DNA of 58,278 nt from Sutterella sp. (GTDB lineage Bacteria > Pseudomonadota > Gammaproteobacteria > Burkholderiales > Burkholderiaceae_F): contig DYCH01000049.1 of NCBI GenBank assembly GCA_019418235.1, positions 674 through 58,951 on the forward strand. Direction: 5' to 3'. The notes beneath the pieces were generated by a model. That model made no database searches and was not told the DNA's origin. It saw only the letters and a program-made list of their open reading frames with translations. A program made the translations under genes and the position numbers. Of this stretch, positions 1 through 8,802 are shown piece after piece. The first letter of the stretch is position 1; the number at the start of each line of letters is the position of its first letter.

Positions 1-166
1 GACTGACACTGAAAAGGTTAGCGAGTTCGATTTCGTTAGGGATCATGCTCTCATAGGCCCATTCTCCCGAGCGAATCTTTTCCAAAATGGCGTTTTTAAC
101 TTGCTCGTATAAAGGTATACGAACGGCGCAGAAGATGTTCGTATTATTGGAAGAGGGAGTGAGCAT
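1..166 (-). CDS. GntR-family transcriptional regulator, N-terminal part (cut by window edge)
   Basis: Reading the minus strand from the ATG at 166 gives 55 residues that run off the window. After a short leader they contain the start of a GntR winged-helix domain: IPLYEQVKNAILEKI, then a glycine turn, then IPNEIELANLFSVS. This is the usual opening of HutC/FadR-type DNA-binding domains. A strong ribosome site (AGGAG) lies about 6 bases before the ATG. The effector domain is outside the window, so subfamily and ligand are unknown. It is transcribed in the same direction as the metallophosphoesterase upstream and separated from it by 86 bases with no clear terminator. Confidence 0.8.
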   Translation of the reverse strand, partial: MLTPSSNNTNIFCAVRIPLYEQVKNAILEKIRSGEWAYESMIPNEIELANLFSVS

Positions 167-252
167 CTAGGACTCCTACAAAATGAAGAAGAGAAGAACA
201 GAGGGTTTTCCCCATTAATTCTACTGGAGTCCGTGTATCGAGAAATGTAAAT

Positions 253-1380
253 TTAATTCGAAGTACTTAATTTGATTAAAGTTATTTCACTTCCGATGCC
301 TAATCGTATGGGGAATCCATACCAAAGTCCCGTACCACGATTAACGTAAAGTTTCATCCCGTCAACGTCATAAGCATCTCGGACAAAACCGGCGTTGAGC
401 ATTTGGGCCACCCAATGCATCCCAAAAATTTGCCCGCCATGGGTGTGACCGGATAGTTGCAGATCAATTCCTTCTTTTGCATAGTCATGACTAAATTTAA
501 TTTGGTGAGAAAGAAGGATTTTAGGTGTTTGTTGGTCAACACCTCTTAACGCCTTTTTGATATTGGGCATTTCCCGCTTATAACGTTTTGCCATTGGGTC
601 ATTGATACCAATGATGGCGAGTTTCTCGCCCTTGATGTCAATGATGACATGTTCGTTATGGAGCATCTTGATGCCAAGTGTGGGCAACGTCTTCATCCAA
701 CCATCGTAATCCACGTAGTGCTCGTGATTGCCCTCAATCCCGATAACGCCATAGGGGGCAGAGAGTTTGGAAATTGGCATCACGTCATTGAGACGAGACT
801 GTACGCGACCGTCGACAATGTCACCGGTAATAACAATCAAATCGGCCTTTAGCGCATTGGTTTTTTCAACGACTTTTTCGAGACGCTCTTGGTTAAGCAG
901 GGCGCTTGCATGAAGGTCGGAGAGTTGGGCAATCGTAAATCCGTCAAATGCTTTGGGTAAGTGTTTGATTGGAACTTCTACGGTGTAAACCGGAGGAATA
1001 CGAAGCGCCTCATAAGTACCCCAGGTGGCAAGTGCCGTGGCTATTGAGGTAATGATGATCCCAGTCGTTGCATGTTTGACAATGGGTCGATTGAAAGCGA
1101 CTTTAGCAATAACAAAGAAAAAATCTTTGATAAATGCCATCACAATCATCAATAACTGTGTGGCAAAAAGCCAACTTAAAAGCAAAATACCAAGGTACGG
1201 AATTTCTTGATCGTGGTTTCCGAAAAAAGAACGAGCAAGTCCTGGGTATTGGCTCGCAATGAGCATCACCGAGCCAATGAGAATTTTGGCGGCCCAATGA
1301 AAACGAGTTTTCCCAAAGAGACTTTTAAACGCATAAAGCGCAAAAAAGATAGGAATAACGTGAATCAGAACTTGCTGCAT
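253..1380 (-). CDS. Membrane-anchored metallophosphoesterase (YkuE/YaeI-like)
   Basis: This is a 375-residue protein with about four hydrophobic segments in the first 125 residues, followed by a calcineurin-like phosphoesterase domain. The metal-binding signature is complete: DLH (D155, H157), GDIVDG (from 186), GNHEH (N218, H219), H292 and GHTHGG (311-316). Relatives such as YkuE and YaeI act on phospholipid or UDP-sugar phosphoesters at the membrane; the substrate here cannot be read from sequence. It follows the ctpA-like gene by 5 bases, so it is probably co-transcribed with the envC-ctpA envelope genes, which suggests a cell-envelope role. The family call is secure, the substrate is not. 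Confidence 0.85.
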   Translation of the reverse strand: MQQVLIHVIPIFFALYAFKSLFGKTRFHWAAKILIGSVMLIASQYPGLARSFFGNHDQEIPYLGILLLSWLFATQLLMIVMAFIKDFFFVIAKVAFNRPIVKHATTGIIITSIATALATWGTYEALRIPPVYTVEVPIKHLPKAFDGFTIAQLSDLHASALLNQERLEKVVEKTNALKADLIVITGDIVDGRVQSRLNDVMPISKLSAPYGVIGIEGNHEHYVDYDGWMKTLPTLGIKMLHNEHVIIDIKGEKLAIIGINDPMAKRYKREMPNIKKALRGVDQQTPKILLSHQIKFSHDYAKEGIDLQLSGHTHGGQIFGMHWVAQMLNAGFVRDAYDVDGMKLYVNRGTGLWYGFPIRLGIGSEITLIKLSTSN

Positions 1381-1385
1381 AACCG

Positions 1386-2837
1386 TTACTTCTTCTTTTC
1401 AGTGTTTAACTTTTCAAATCCGGTCAAATACTTTTCGCCTTTTAAGAACTTCACGGCTTGTTGGAGTTGGAAGTCGTCCTTATCGCCAAAGAAGTAACGC
1501 GTTTTAGGTTGCACCTTCATTTCGCGTTCTTTTTCAAGTTTGGCTTCTTCTAAGCGACGCGTTTCCTCTGCCTTTTTCTCTTCATCACTCTTGAGGTGGT
1601 GAGCAAGATCGGCTTCGCGAATATTAAAGCTTGCGTAATTGCCTTCAGCAGTATCGGCTAACTCAATATCCGGTGTAATCCCCGTGGCTTGAATCGAACG
1701 ACCACTGGGCGTGTAGTAGCGAGAGGTCGTTAACTTAATCCCAGTTGTTGCATCACCGCCATTGAGGGGGCGCAACGGTAAAACCGTTTGCACACTGCCC
1801 TTACCGAAAGAGCGTTGTCCCATGATTTTGGCGCGCTTATGATCTTGGAGAGCACCAGAAACGATTTCACTAGCGCTGGCGCTAGCCGCATTAATCAAAA
1901 CAACGACAGGGGCAGTCTTCACAACAGCAGGCAGTTTGGCAACAAGGTCAGACTTCTTGTCTTGGCCGTAGTTAAGATAATCCGATTGCGTTGTCTTAAA
2001 GCTACGACTTGCATCGCTGGTGCGACCCTTGGTGCTAACGACCACTTCATCTTTACCGATGAATGCGGCAACAACGCCCACAGCAGCATTTAATAAGCCA
2101 CCGGGGTCATTACGTAAGTCAAGAACAATGCCTTTGATGGGTGTTTTCTTATTGAAGTCGATAAGGTACTTCGCCAAATCGTTGGCGGTATGTTCTTGGA
2201 ATTGCGAAATACGGATGTAAGCAATGCCATTGGACAAGTCTTTCATTTTGACAGATTGAACCTTGATGAGGTCGCGCGTCAAATGAATATCAATGGCTTT
2301 ATCCACGCCTTTACGGGCAATCGTGAGTTTGATTTTGGATTTGGGTTTGCCACGCATACGCTTAACGTTTTCATTAAGCGAGAGTTCACGTGTGGCTTGG
2401 TCATCAATTTTGACAATAATGTCGCCCGCTAAGATCCCTGCACGAGCTGCAGGCGTATCGTCAATTGGAGCAATCACTAAAACGCCCGAGGCATCCATTG
2501 TGACTTCTAAACCTAAACCGCCGAATTCGCCTTCCGTGCCCTCCTTTAAGTCGGAAAAGGCTTCTTTATCGAGGTAGGCCGAGTGAGGATCGAGACCGGC
2601 GAGCATGCCTGCTAAGGCATTTTCAAGCAAAAGTTTGTCTTCAGTTTGCTTCTCGTCGACGTAAAACGCTTGAATGGCACTATAGACATCCGTGAATTGG
2701 CGGATTTCTTGCAAAGGAAGCGCCGATTTTGGCGGTGTTTCTTCGCTAAAAGCGCTCAAGGGCTGTAATAAGCCCACGGCACAAGTTAAAGATAAAAAGA
2801 CTTTCTTTAACGCAAAATTCGGTTTCGTTAACAACAT
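1386..2837 (-). CDS. ctpA: Carboxy-terminal processing protease, S41 family
   Basis: This is a periplasmic serine protease of 483 residues. It has a signal peptide (about 1-31), a PDZ domain beginning near the GEFGGLGLEV stretch, and the S41 catalytic core with the Ser-Lys dyad in SASASEIVSGAL and GQRSFGKGSVQ. A charged Glu/Lys-rich C-terminal helix follows. I place the start at the ATG at 2837, eight codons inside the longest open frame. It begins just after the upstream stop, has an AAGGAA site 8 bases before it, and gives a clean signal peptide. CtpA-type proteases trim or degrade periplasmic proteins, including peptidoglycan hydrolases. The adjacent EnvC-type gene fits that job. Confidence 0.93.
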   Translation of the reverse strand: MLLTKPNFALKKVFLSLTCAVGLLQPLSAFSEETPPKSALPLQEIRQFTDVYSAIQAFYVDEKQTEDKLLLENALAGMLAGLDPHSAYLDKEAFSDLKEGTEGEFGGLGLEVTMDASGVLVIAPIDDTPAARAGILAGDIIVKIDDQATRELSLNENVKRMRGKPKSKIKLTIARKGVDKAIDIHLTRDLIKVQSVKMKDLSNGIAYIRISQFQEHTANDLAKYLIDFNKKTPIKGIVLDLRNDPGGLLNAAVGVVAAFIGKDEVVVSTKGRTSDASRSFKTTQSDYLNYGQDKKSDLVAKLPAVVKTAPVVVLINAASASASEIVSGALQDHKRAKIMGQRSFGKGSVQTVLPLRPLNGGDATTGIKLTTSRYYTPSGRSIQATGITPDIELADTAEGNYASFNIREADLAHHLKSDEEKKAEETRRLEEAKLEKEREMKVQPKTRYFFGDKDDFQLQQAVKFLKGEKYLTGFEKLNTEKKK

Positions 2838-2842
2838 ATTTA

Positions 2843-4222
2843 TTATTCCTTGCCAATCCAAGGGAGGGGATTAAAGGGTTGGCCATTGCGACGAAGTTCA
2901 AAGTAAAGTCCGGGCTTTTCTTCACCGCCCGTGTTACCCACGGAGGCAATGGTTTCGCCTCGAGTGACCTTGTCGCCAACGCTCTTATAAAGCGATTCAT
3001 TGTTGGCATAAATGGAAAGATAGCCGTCACCGTGGTCAACGATGATTAAGTTACCAAAGCCTCTTAACCAGTCGGAGAAAACGACTTGACCGTTGGCACA
3101 AGCCAAAACATCACTGCCAGCGCGAGCCGAAATCATCAAGCCCTTCCACGTGGTGCTCTTACCGGAAACATTCGCTCTGGCTTGACCATAGCGACCGACA
3201 ATTTTGCCCAAAGCGGGCATTAAGAGTTTGCCACGCTGTTTGGAGAAGGCGCCTGTCGGACGGTCGCCACCCACACTGGGACGACCACTGGCGGCTTTTT
3301 TACTTGCTTCTCTTGCGCGGCGATCGGCTTCTGCCTTTCGTTGTGCAAGAATTTTGTCGATGTTAGAGACCAACTGACCTAAACGCTGTTGGTCACGTTC
3401 GAGTTTATCAATGGAAGCACGTTGCTCAGAAATTTGCTTTTTTAGTTGTTCAAGCGCGGTTTTCCGAGCAGTTTGCTCTTTCATCAATTGAATACGATCG
3501 CTTTTTTCTCGCTCTTCAATGGAGGCCAACTCTTTTCGTTTACTAAAAGTTTCTTCAGAAACGGTGTGAATAGAGGCCTGTTGGTCAGACAGTTGTGTAA
3601 CCATCTGCTCTTGAGCACGAGCAAAATATTGTAATGAGGCGGCATCGCGAGCTACTTGGTGGGGATTGGTCCCTGCAATGAGCGTTTGCCAAGATTGGCG
3701 TCGCGTATTGAGGTATTGAGCGCGGGCAATTAAACGATTTTGCCTTTCTGCGGTGGTTAATTGACCGGTTACGGCCAATTCTTGCTCACGCAATTCTTTG
3801 AGACGATTTTCAACCGCTGTGCGTTCGTTACCAAGGTCGCGAAGGCGACGATTGGCTTTGGAAATCGCTTGTTCACTGGCAGCCAAAGCATCCGCGGCTT
3901 CCGAGCGACTAGCCTCGGCTTTAGAGAGTTCTTTTTTCAAAGATCCCAACTGATCTTGCAATGATTTTTGTTGGTTTTGCAGTTCATTGCGACGTTTAAC
4001 ACTCACTTCATCTTGTTTTTTTGAAGCAGAGGATTTTTGAGTCGTCTTTTTCTGAGTCGTTGTTTTTTTAGTGTTGGCCTTCGCTTTTGTTTGTTGCGTT
4101 GGGGCCGCAAAAGCCTCAGAGCCAGGAATCAACGGGATTCGAAGCAATGAAAAACCAAGCAAGGCGCTTGCGATAATGAGCGCCTTGCTTAGAGAGTTGG
4201 ATCGTTGAAAACGATAGATCAC
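2843..4222 (-). CDS. envC: EnvC-type murein hydrolase activator (M23/LytM domain, coiled coil)
   Basis: 459 residues: an N-terminal membrane/signal segment, a Lys/Thr/Gln-rich linker, a long coiled coil (roughly 60-300) and a C-terminal LytM domain. The LytM domain looks degenerate at the zinc site. The region that reads HxH in active M23 peptidases is YLSIYAN here, as in EnvC, which activates amidases rather than cutting peptidoglycan. The start is GTG at 4222, overlapping the gpmA stop in a GTGA arrangement. In E. coli, EnvC works with FtsEX at the septum, and ftsE and ftsX lie about 7 kb away in this window. Followed directly by the CtpA-type protease. Confidence 0.88.
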   Translation of the reverse strand: MIYRFQRSNSLSKALIIASALLGFSLLRIPLIPGSEAFAAPTQQTKAKANTKKTTTQKKTTQKSSASKKQDEVSVKRRNELQNQQKSLQDQLGSLKKELSKAEASRSEAADALAASEQAISKANRRLRDLGNERTAVENRLKELREQELAVTGQLTTAERQNRLIARAQYLNTRRQSWQTLIAGTNPHQVARDAASLQYFARAQEQMVTQLSDQQASIHTVSEETFSKRKELASIEEREKSDRIQLMKEQTARKTALEQLKKQISEQRASIDKLERDQQRLGQLVSNIDKILAQRKAEADRRAREASKKAASGRPSVGGDRPTGAFSKQRGKLLMPALGKIVGRYGQARANVSGKSTTWKGLMISARAGSDVLACANGQVVFSDWLRGFGNLIIVDHGDGYLSIYANNESLYKSVGDKVTRGETIASVGNTGGEEKPGLYFELRRNGQPFNPLPWIGKE

Positions 4223-4968
4223 TTCTTGGCTTTACCTTGAGCAGCAACGGCAGCCATTGCAGCTTCAATTTCGGCTTGATTGCCGAGGTAGTAGTGACGG
4301 ATCGGCTTCATGTTATCGTCAAATTCATAGACGATCGGACGAGCGGTGGGGATGTTCAAATGAACAATTTCTTCATCGCTCATATTGTCGATGTACTTAA
4401 TCAAAGCGCGCAAAGAGTTACCGTGAGCAGCAATTAACACACGCTTGCCGGAGCGAATCGTGGGTTCAATTTCTTCCTTCCAATAAGGAATGACGCGAGC
4501 AACGGTGTCCTTCAAGCATTCGGTTGCAGGCACTTCTTCAGGCTTAAGATCAGCGTAGCGGCGGTCGCGACCGGCCCAACGTTCATCATCGGGGCTCAAG
4601 GGGTTCGGGGCAATCGCATAGGCGCGACGCCAAATGAGAACTTGTTCGTCACCATACTTGGCAGCCGTTTCGGCTTTGTTGAGCCCTTGCAATGCACCGT
4701 AGTGGCGTTCATTTAAGCGCCAGCTGTTTTTGACTGGCATGTACATGCAATCCATTGCATCCATGGCGATCCAAAGCGTGCGGATGGCACGACGCAAGAC
4801 GCTGGTGTAGGCGAGGTCAAATTCATAACCTTCGGCCTTTAAGAGTTCACCGGCCTTACGGGCTTCTTCGCGGCCTTTTTCCGTTAAATCAACATCGGTC
4901 CAACCGGTAAAGCGGTTTTCAAGATTCCATTGGCTTTCGCCGTGACGCATGAGTACGAGCTTATACAT
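4219..4968 (-). CDS. gpmA: 2,3-bisphosphoglycerate-dependent phosphoglycerate mutase
   Basis: A glycolytic enzyme interconverting 3- and 2-phosphoglycerate in the cytoplasm. The 249 residues match the dPGM length. The phosphohistidine motif MRHGESQWN is at the N-terminus, NERHYGALQG follows near 90, and the second catalytic histidine is in AHGNSLRALI. It is the first gene of a minus-strand run gpmA-envC-ctpA, translationally coupled to envC by a 4-base overlap. The 197-base gap to the divergent rhodanese gene must hold the promoters for both directions. Confidence 0.97.
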   Translation of the reverse strand: MYKLVLMRHGESQWNLENRFTGWTDVDLTEKGREEARKAGELLKAEGYEFDLAYTSVLRRAIRTLWIAMDAMDCMYMPVKNSWRLNERHYGALQGLNKAETAAKYGDEQVLIWRRAYAIAPNPLSPDDERWAGRDRRYADLKPEEVPATECLKDTVARVIPYWKEEIEPTIRSGKRVLIAAHGNSLRALIKYIDNMSDEEIVHLNIPTARPIVYEFDDNMKPIRHYYLGNQAEIEAAMAAVAAQGKAKK

Positions 4969-5165
4969 AGCAAAGATCTCAAAAAAAGATGAAAGAAAAA
5001 ATCTTATCTCTTAATTTTAGAAGAAAAATGGGATAACCATTCTTTTTTGACAAACAAAAATGTTGAAATTTGTTGTACTATCCCAAGGCACTGGCAAAAA
5101 TTGCTATTAATAATGATTAGCAATGCTGTTTGCCTTAATTTTTAAGCTTTATTTGCGAGATTATC

Positions 5166-5570
5166 GTGTTTGAATTTTTGATTGACAATATTTTGTTGGT
5201 TTTTATCGTTTTGGCTTCTGGCGGTATGTTAATTTGGCCCGCTGTTGCTAAAAAGACCCAAGGTCCTTCTTTGGACAATGACCAAGCGATCGAATACATC
5301 AATAAGAAAAATGCTTTTATTGTTGACGTTCGTACGCCGAAGGATTTTAAGCGTGGTTCCATCGCCGGTTCTCATAACATTCCTTTTGAAGACTTCGAAA
5401 AGCGCATGACTGAAGTGCCCAAGGATCGTCCGGTTTTGGTGGTTGATACCGTCTCTACGTTTAGCGTTAAGGCTGCTACGTTGCTTCGCAACCAAGGCTA
5501 CAAGGATGTCTTCATTTTGGCTGAAGGCATCAAGGGTTGGGTTGACGCTAAGTTGCCCTTTACTCGTTAA
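5166..5570 (+). CDS. Membrane-anchored rhodanese-like protein lacking cysteine
   Basis: 134 residues with one N-terminal membrane segment (about 5-27) and a rhodanese fold: VDVRTPKDFKRGSIAGSHNIP, then GIKGWVDAKLP. The normal catalytic-loop cysteine is absent: the expected position reads VVDTVSTFS, and the whole protein contains no cysteine. It therefore cannot act as a classical sulfurtransferase and is probably a binding or scaffold version. Translation appears to start at GTG 5166. In many Burkholderiales this gene is followed by grxC and then secB; here secB follows directly after 37 bases. It resembles the YibN-type rhodaneses. Confidence 0.85.
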   Translation: MFEFLIDNILLVFIVLASGGMLIWPAVAKKTQGPSLDNDQAIEYINKKNAFIVDVRTPKDFKRGSIAGSHNIPFEDFEKRMTEVPKDRPVLVVDTVSTFSVKAATLLRNQGYKDVFILAEGIKGWVDAKLPFTR

Positions 5571-5607
5571 TTAATTTTTGCATTCTAATCAATAAGGATT
5601 GATCATC

Positions 5608-6123
5608 ATGGCTGATGAAGATATGAAGACTGAAACGCAAGATCAAGCAGCTGAGAATACTCAAGAAGCTGCTCCGGCTTTCCAACTTGAACGTTGCTAC
5701 ATGAAGGACGCCTCGGTTGAGATGCCGCACGCTCCTGAGGTTTTTGTAAAGCCCATGCAAGCTCAACCCATGGTGGATATGCAATTCGAAGTGACGGGTA
5801 AGCGTTTGAGCGATACGCACCGTGAAGTTTGCGTTCGCGCTACCGTGACCATTAAGGAAGAAGAAACGGTTTTGATGTTGGCTGAAGTCAAGCAAGCCGG
5901 TATTTTCCAAATTCATGGTTTCACGGATGAGCAAGAAATGCACATTGCCAACGTGGTTTGCCCGAGCATTGTGTTCCCGTACTTGCGTGCCAATGTCGCT
6001 GACTTGGTGAGCCGTACTTCGATGGCTCCAGTGCATTTGCCGGAAATGAACTTTGAAGCACTTTTCCAACAACGTTTGGCTCAACAAGCCGTCGCTGAAG
6101 GAGCTGAAGCTGCTCAAGCCTAA
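5608..6123 (+). CDS. secB: Protein-export chaperone SecB
   Basis: A cytosolic tetrameric chaperone that keeps preproteins unfolded and delivers them to SecA. The 171 residues carry the SecB core (FQLERCYMKDASVEMPHAPEVF, with the QMxF-like FEVTGKRLSDTHREVCVRATVT strand region) and the conserved LRANVADLVSR segment. An acidic leader precedes the core. I choose ATG 5608 rather than the TTG nine bases earlier because AAGGATT at 5594-5600 sits at the right distance. A hairpin terminator follows. Confidence 0.96.
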   Translation: MADEDMKTETQDQAAENTQEAAPAFQLERCYMKDASVEMPHAPEVFVKPMQAQPMVDMQFEVTGKRLSDTHREVCVRATVTIKEEETVLMLAEVKQAGIFQIHGFTDEQEMHIANVVCPSIVFPYLRANVADLVSRTSMAPVHLPEMNFEALFQQRLAQQAVAEGAEAAQA

Positions 6124-6150
6124 TTGAGACAGTCAAAGTCATCCACTACA

Positions 6151-6188
6151 AGGGAAGAGTGCCTTCTATGGGTGTCTCTTCCTTTTTT
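6151..6188 (+). terminator. Rho-independent terminator after secB
   Basis: GGAAGAG (6153-6159) pairs with CTCTTCC (6176-6182) across a 16-base loop, followed by a run of T. It ends the rhodanese-secB unit. Because the downstream sensor kinase starts at 6203, the terminator occupies that gene's leader, so some kinase expression may depend on read-through. Confidence 0.7.
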
Positions 6189-6202
6189 ATTTTTTGGTAA
6201 TT

Positions 6203-8110
6203 ATGGTCAACCTCGCCCCTCAAGCTCCTCAACTATCGAGCAGAATGCTAAGAGTTACCCTGCTGTGGGTGATTATTTTGATTGCTTCGGTTATCTATAC
6301 CCTGTTTTTATCCTGGCGTATGGAGGCAACGACCGTTTCAGTGAGAACGGTGGCCGGACTTCAAAGAGAAGTGTACGAGGTGGGGCAAGTCGTTGCTATC
6401 AGTCAAAAGGGCGAATACAACTTCGATATTCAAGGCAGTGTTTGGCGTATCGATAAGGTTATTCAGACGTCCAATATGGATGACTATTTGCCCTATCAAA
6501 TCATGGCGCGAGATGAGCGTTTGGACGCGGTTTTTCATCGAACAAATTCCATCTGGAAAGAGCGACTCAAACCCACTCTTTTGAAGTGGAATGCCGATCA
6601 TCGAATTGATATTAATGAGCGTGAAAAATTCTTTTCGGAGTTGACGGTTTTTACGCAGTACATCAGTGAGTGGATTTCGTTAATTGAAGCGGGGGCGACC
6701 CGAAATATCATTGTGCTTCGCTATACTCAGGTGGCTTTGGGGATCGCTTCGGTTTTAAGCATCATTATTGCCATGTGGTTTTTGGTGGTATCAGTCATTC
6801 GACCGCTCAATCAGTTGCAAACGGGGATTGAACGACTTCGGGCGTCAGATTGGAAAACGCAAGTTCATGCTGAGGGCACGTTAGAGTTTTCACATATTTC
6901 GACAGGCTTTAATGACCTAGCGAATCACTTGGATGATGTCTATCGGAATTTGGAAAATAAGGTTGCCGAAAAAACGAGTTCGTTGGCCGAAAACAATAAA
7001 TATTTAACGTCTCTTTATGGCTTAACGGCTTTCTTGGGTGAACAGCACTCTTTGAATGAGTTGTGTGAGTCGTTTTTAGCGCGAGTACTCTCTATTGCAG
7101 GAGGGATTGCCGGAGATATTCGTTTCATTGACGAAGAAAAAGCCCGCACAACATTGGTTTGTCAAAACGGTTTTCAAGAAGTTGAAACGCCAGATGAACA
7201 AAAAGCTAGGGTCTTTTTTAATGAGATTGTGGCTCATCCTCAGCCTAAGGTGCTTTACATTGAAGGTTATCCCCTCCAAGTAAGGGACTTGGAAGGAAAA
7301 GCTCGTTATGTGAAGATTTATCACATACGTCATAAGCAAAAAAATATCGGTTTGGTCACGATTTTCTTTGCTCATGCGCCGGAAAATGATCCTAATATGG
7401 ATACGTTGTTGGAGAACTTGGGCCAACACATGGGGACGGCTGTCGAGAACTTGCGTTTAGCTGAACTTGATCAGCAAATGGCTGTGGGTCAAGAGCGAAA
7501 CTTAATGGCGCAAAACTTGCATGATTCCATCGCTCAAACGTTATCCTTTTTGAACCTACAAGTTCAGATGCTTGAGTCGGCTTTAAAACAAAAAAATGAA
7601 CCCTTGGTCGAAGAGGGGATTCAACAGATTAAGGCCGGTGTACAAGAGTGCTACGACGATGTCAGAGAATTACTTTTAAACTTCCGAACACGTGTAAGTA
7701 CAGATGGATTTGATGAGATTGTTAAAAGCGTTTTGGAGCGTTTTGAGCGCCAAACTCATGTCCATGCACATTTAACGCTTTTGGGTGATGGCTTGCCGCT
7801 TACACACACTCAAAAATTGCAGGCAATTTTTATTCTTCAAGAAGCGCTCTCCAATGTGAGAAAACACGCCAAGGCAGAAAATGTTTTGGTGACGGTTCGC
7901 AATAAGGACGATTTTGAAATGACGATTATGGATGACGGTGTGGGGATCGATCCGGAGTTATTGGAGTCCCGCAAACAACGTCACGTGGGGCTCTCCATTA
8001 TGAAGGAAAGAGCTCAAAGGGTTTCGGGTCAAATTTTCATTGACAGTGAAAAGGATCAGGGAACCACGGTAAAATTTTTGCTATCTAAAGATGAGAGGAC
8101 GCCGATATGA
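6203..8110 (+). CDS. NarX/NarQ-like sensor histidine kinase
   Basis: 635 residues. Order: membrane helix 1 (about 19-39), periplasmic sensor region (40-172), membrane helix 2 (175-198), HAMP (199-250), coiled linker, GAF-like region (about 265-420), HisKA_3 dimerisation domain with phospho-acceptor H440 in QNLHDSIAQTL, and an HATPase domain with N551 and DDGVGID. Just after helix 1 the sequence VRTVAGLQREVYEV resembles the nitrate P-box of NarX in position (AG-L-R) but is clearly divergent, so the ligand may differ. ATG 6203 is preferred over TTG 6194; no strong ribosome site is visible, perhaps because the secB terminator lies there. The stop overlaps the response regulator start (ATGA). Confidence 0.88.
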   Translation: MVNLAPQAPQLSSRMLRVTLLWVIILIASVIYTLFLSWRMEATTVSVRTVAGLQREVYEVGQVVAISQKGEYNFDIQGSVWRIDKVIQTSNMDDYLPYQIMARDERLDAVFHRTNSIWKERLKPTLLKWNADHRIDINEREKFFSELTVFTQYISEWISLIEAGATRNIIVLRYTQVALGIASVLSIIIAMWFLVVSVIRPLNQLQTGIERLRASDWKTQVHAEGTLEFSHISTGFNDLANHLDDVYRNLENKVAEKTSSLAENNKYLTSLYGLTAFLGEQHSLNELCESFLARVLSIAGGIAGDIRFIDEEKARTTLVCQNGFQEVETPDEQKARVFFNEIVAHPQPKVLYIEGYPLQVRDLEGKARYVKIYHIRHKQKNIGLVTIFFAHAPENDPNMDTLLENLGQHMGTAVENLRLAELDQQMAVGQERNLMAQNLHDSIAQTLSFLNLQVQMLESALKQKNEPLVEEGIQQIKAGVQECYDDVRELLLNFRTRVSTDGFDEIVKSVLERFERQTHVHAHLTLLGDGLPLTHTQKLQAIFILQEALSNVRKHAKAENVLVTVRNKDDFEMTIMDDGVGIDPELLESRKQRHVGLSIMKERAQRVSGQIFIDSEKDQGTTVKFLLSKDERTPI

Positions 8111-8802
8111 CGATTCGTATTTTGTTAGTTGACGATCACACTTTATTCCGTTCCGGCTTAAAGGCGCTTTTGTCACGTCAAGCCGACTTTGAAGTGGTGG
8201 GCGAAGCGAGTGACGGTCTTGAAGGCGTGAAATTGGCAGAGCAATTGCATCCAGATTTGGTTTTACTGGATTTGGATATGCCGGCCATGAGTGGCATTGA
8301 GGCTTTAGCGCAGATGGTTGAAATGAACCATGAGATGCCCGTTGTGATGCTCACGGTCAGTGAAGACGCAGAAGACCTCAAAGAAGCTTTCGTATTAGGG
8401 GCCAGAGGCTATTTGGTCAAGAACATTGAGGCCGATTATCTTGTAAGCAGCATCCGTCAAATTATTGCCGGCGAAAGCGTGATGTCCCCTGAGATGACGA
8501 GCAAGTTTGTCAACGGCATTCGCGCTAAAAATATTTCCTTGATGCCGGAAGTTCGTCCTGAAAACGTGAAGAGTTTGACTGAGCGTGAGAAACAAATTTT
8601 GGGCTGTTTGGCCCAAGGGGCGAGTAACCGAGAAATGGCTCAACTTCTCAATATGTCTGAAAGTACCGTGAAGGCTCACCTTCAACGTATTATGCGACGC
8701 TTTGACTTTAGCTCTCGTGTACAAGCAGCAGTCTTTGCGGCTGAACGCCACATGGACCGCTACTTGTTAGAAAGCCTCAATCAAAAGAAACAGCCTCGTT
8801 AA
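8107..8802 (+). CDS. NarL/FixJ-family response regulator
   Basis: The partner of the preceding kinase, coupled by an ATGA overlap. 231 residues: a receiver domain with D9/D10, phospho-acceptor D55 (LLDLDMP) and the conserved lysine in GYLVKNI, then a LuxR-type helix-turn-helix (LTEREKQILGCLAQGASNRE, then LNMSESTVKAHLQRI). All receiver residues are intact, so it should be phosphorylated by H440 of the kinase and bind DNA as a dimer. Targets are not identifiable here. Its stop shares a TTAA with the convergent transporter. Confidence 0.93.
   Translation: MTIRILLVDDHTLFRSGLKALLSRQADFEVVGEASDGLEGVKLAEQLHPDLVLLDLDMPAMSGIEALAQMVEMNHEMPVVMLTVSEDAEDLKEAFVLGARGYLVKNIEADYLVSSIRQIIAGESVMSPEMTSKFVNGIRAKNISLMPEVRPENVKSLTEREKQILGCLAQGASNREMAQLLNMSESTVKAHLQRIMRRFDFSSRVQAAVFAAERHMDRYLLESLNQKKQPR

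Noticed and set aside
5047..5081. TTGACA with TACTAT as a promoter for the rhodanese-secB unit
   Set aside because: Both boxes look good alone but the spacer is 23 bases, far from the usual 16-18. A promoter is needed here but I cannot place it.
5560..6117. A 185-codon minus-strand frame opposite secB
   Set aside because: Fully antisense to secB, rich in His and Leu as expected from a reversed coding strand, and without a credible start signal.
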